Shown here: one piece after another, positions 3,852-5,637 of the stretch
How positions within the stretch are numbered: the stretch's first letter is position 1
How the letters are laid out: each line of letters opens with the position of its first letter
Origin: an uncultured Intrasporangium sp.
GTDB lineage: Bacteria > Actinomycetota > Actinomycetes > Actinomycetales > Dermatophilaceae
Direction of reading: 5' to 3'
Assembly: GCA_937873285.1 (NCBI GenBank)
Contig: CALMNV010000176.1
Location: 1-5,637, forward strand
Length of the DNA: 5,637 nucleotides
The notes under the pieces: model-generated
Told to the model about the DNA's origin: nothing
What the model saw: the letters and a program-made list of their open reading frames with translations, nothing else
Databases searched by the model: none
Program-made: the position numbers and the translations under genes

Positions 3852-5637
3852 GGGAGAACGTCGTCGCGCCGCTCGCAACGGTCACGGCCGAGGGCAGCCT
3901 GGCCGAGCTGCCCTTCCGCAATGCGGCGCAAGCGCCCGCGGAGCTGGGGTTCTCCCGCAAGGCTGCCGACGGCACGTGGGTGTCGGTGACGTGGGAGCAG
4001 TTCGCCAGTGACGTCGCGGCGGTCGCCAAGGGACTGGTGGCCGAGGGACTCGAAGCCGGGACCCGGGTGGGGCTGATGTCCCGGACCCGCTACGAGTGGA
4101 CCCTGCTCGACTTCGCCATCTGGGCCGCCGGTGGGGTGGTCGTTCCCATCTACGAGACGTCCTCGGCCGAGCAGGTGCAGTGGATCCTCTCGGACTCCGG
4201 CGCGCAGGCCGTCTTCACGGAGTCGCGCCAGCACCGTGATCTCGTCGACCAGGGCCGTTCCGGCATGCCCGCCCTCCGCCATGTCTTCACCCTTGACGAC
4301 GGTGCGCTCGAGGCCCTGCGGCAGCGCGGCGGTGACGTCGCGGATGCGGTCCTGCAGGCGCGTCGGGACGCCCTCGACCGCACGTCGCTGGCGACCATCA
4401 TCTACACCTCGGGCACGACCGGTCGGCCCAAGGGATGCCTGCTGACGCACGGCAACTTCCTGTCGCTCGCGGAGAACGCCATCGCCAAGCTCGGCTCCGT
4501 CGTGCTCGCCGAGGGGGCCGCGACCCTGCTCTTCCTGCCGCTCGCGCACGTCTTCGCCCGCTTCATGGAGGTGCTCTGTGTGGCCGGACAGGTGCGGATG
4601 GGCCACTCGTCGGATATCAAGACGCTCCTCGCCGACTTCGCAGCGTTCCGGCCGACGTTCATCCTTGCCGTGCCCCGGGTCTTCGAGAAGATCTTCAACT
4701 CCGCGGACGCCAAGGCCCAGGCGGAGGGCAAGGGCCGCATCTTCCGGCGCGCGGCCGCGACGTCGGTTGCCTGGAGCGCGGCCCTCGACGGCACGGGGCC
4801 CGGTCTCGCGCTGCGCTTGGAGCACGCGCTCTTCGACCGCCTGGTCTACTCGCGGCTGCGGTCCGCCATGGGCGGTCAGGTGCGGTATGCCGTCTCCGGC
4901 GGCGGCCCGCTGGGGACCCGCCTGGGTCACTTCTACCGAGGCGTCGGCATCGAGGTGCTGGAGGGCTACGGGCTGACCGAGACGACCGCGCCGATCACGG
5001 TCAACGTCCCCGGCCACGTCAAGATCGGCACCGTCGGTCCGCCGCTGCCCGGCAGTGCCGTCCGGATCGCCGACGACGGCGAGATCCTCGTCCGCGGCCT
5101 CGGGGTCTTCTCCGGATACCACGACAACGAGGCCGCCACGCGGGAGGCCATCGTCGACGGCTGGCTGCACACGGGCGACCTCGGCGACCTCGACGAGGAC
5201 GGCTGCCTGCGAATCACCGGCCGCAAGAAGGAGATCATCGTCACGGCCGGCGGCAAGAACGTCGCCCCCGCAGTGCTGGAGGACCGCCTTCGAGCTCACC
5301 CGCTGGTCTCGCAATGCATCGTGGTCGGCGACCAGAAGCCGTTCGTCGCCGCCCTGGTCACGCTCGATGCCGAGATGTGGCCGCTGTGGGCCGCCGCGCA
5401 CGACCTTGAGGGCGTCGGGATCGAGCAGGCCGCTGACAACCCGACCGTGCGCCAGGCCCTCCAGGAGGCGGTCGACCGGGCCAACGAGGCGGTGAGCAGG
5501 GCCGAGTCGATCCGGAAGTTCTCCGTCCTGCCTGGTGACTTCACGGAGGAGAACGGCTACCTCACCCCGTCGATGAAGCTGCGTCGCGGCATCGTGCTGC
5601 GCGACTACGCCGACGCCGTGGAGCAGCTGTACTCGTG
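3848..5637 (+). CDS. fadD: long-chain fatty-acid-CoA ligase (FACS-type AMP-forming synthetase), FadD15-like
   Basis: This 596-residue enzyme activates fatty acids to acyl-CoA through an acyl-adenylate. The frame is open to the edge, where the last two bases are TG; the next base probably completes a TGA, so only the stop is cut. ANL-superfamily motifs are in order: the P-loop YTSGTTGRPKG (186-196), LPLAHVFARF in the gate/fatty-acid tunnel region, GYGLTET (373-379) for adenine and Mg, HTGD (441-444) with the ribose-binding Asp444, the hinge-region GRKKEIIVTAGGKNV (458-472), and the catalytic lysine Lys577 in LTPSMKLRR. Length matches bacterial long-chain FACS proteins (about 600; FadD15 about 600). 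No signal peptide or transmembrane segment is seen, so it is cytosolic or peripherally membrane-bound. GTG start with AGGAG seven bases upstream. It is divergent from the SRPBCC operon, as I recall for Rv2187 and Rv2185c-Rv2186c. Chain-length preference cannot be read from the sequence. Confidence 0.93.
   Translation, partial: MRENVVAPLATVTAEGSLAELPFRNAAQAPAELGFSRKAADGTWVSVTWEQFASDVAAVAKGLVAEGLEAGTRVGLMSRTRYEWTLLDFAIWAAGGVVVPIYETSSAEQVQWILSDSGAQAVFTESRQHRDLVDQGRSGMPALRHVFTLDDGALEALRQRGGDVADAVLQARRDALDRTSLATIIYTSGTTGRPKGCLLTHGNFLSLAENAIAKLGSVVLAEGAATLLFLPLAHVFARFMEVLCVAGQVRMGHSSDIKTLLADFAAFRPTFILAVPRVFEKIFNSADAKAQAEGKGRIFRRAAATSVAWSAALDGTGPGLALRLEHALFDRLVYSRLRSAMGGQVRYAVSGGGPLGTRLGHFYRGVGIEVLEGYGLTETTAPITVNVPGHVKIGTVGPPLPGSAVRIADDGEILVRGLGVFSGYHDNEAATREAIVDGWLHTGDLGDLDEDGCLRITGRKKEIIVTAGGKNVAPAVLEDRLRAHPLVSQCIVVGDQKPFVAALVTLDAEMWPLWAAAHDLEGVGIEQAADNPTVRQALQEAVDRANEAVSRAESIRKFSVLPGDFTEENGYLTPSMKLRRGIVLRDYADAVEQLYS

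Noticed and set aside
3774..3878. N-terminal extension of the SRPBCC protein to an ATG at 3878
   Set aside because: The added 35 residues are basic and low-quality, overlap the divergent fadD start, and precede the normal first beta strand of the fold.
3491..5401. 636-codon open frame on the minus strand
   Set aside because: It lies antisense to fadD, whose motifs are complete. The translation is Arg/Gly/Asp/His-rich and low in family character, as expected for a GC-rich shadow frame.
1..5637. Mobile elements, CRISPR arrays, defence genes, tRNA or rRNA
   Set aside because: No terminal inverted repeats, regularly spaced repeats, transposase or integrase motifs, cloverleaf sequences or rRNA stretches were recognised on either strand.

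Overview
The window is high-GC DNA (G+C well above AT, not counted) with tightly packed genes, frequent GTG starts, ATGA/GTGA stop-start overlaps and TANNNT -10 boxes. This points to an actinobacterium. The protein flavours suggest Micrococcales, perhaps an Intrasporangiaceae-type genome, but that placement is an inference. I see no rRNA, tRNA, CRISPR array, insertion sequence or phage-like gene. It reads as ordinary core chromosome.

Layout. At the left edge (1-376, minus) lies the N-terminal half of a PlsC-type lysophosphatidate acyltransferase. A 154-base divergent gap follows. Then comes a plus-strand pair: an Est30/monoacylglycerol-lipase-like alpha/beta hydrolase (531-1286) and, overlapping its stop by GTGA, a two-helix membrane protein of unknown function (1283-1936). 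After a 79-base convergent gap with two small hairpins comes a minus-strand operon read from right to left: an SRPBCC/START-fold protein (3773-3330), a small cysteine-cluster protein (3322-2984) and a ROK-family glucokinase (2987-2016). From a 74-base divergent control region the plus strand then carries a FACS-type long-chain acyl-CoA synthetase (3848 to the window edge), which lacks only the last base of its probable stop codon.

How the genes fit together. PlsC, a serine esterase, a lipid-fold SRPBCC protein and a long-chain acyl-CoA synthetase make an acyl-lipid theme. From memory this resembles the conserved plsC / SRPBCC / fadD15 neighbourhood upstream of pimB in Mycobacterium. The glucokinase in the middle links the region to sugar phosphorylation, and its immediate coupled partner is the Cys-cluster protein of unknown role.

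The most interesting DNA-level signal is the control region at 3774-3847. It has two mirror-image -10 boxes, both placed so that transcription would begin at or next to an ATG (leaderless). The plus-strand leaderless ATG opens a 10-codon upstream ORF that contains the fadD Shine-Dalgarno sequence and ends in a GTGA overlap with the fadD start codon. I did not find evidence for an entirely new multi-gene system.
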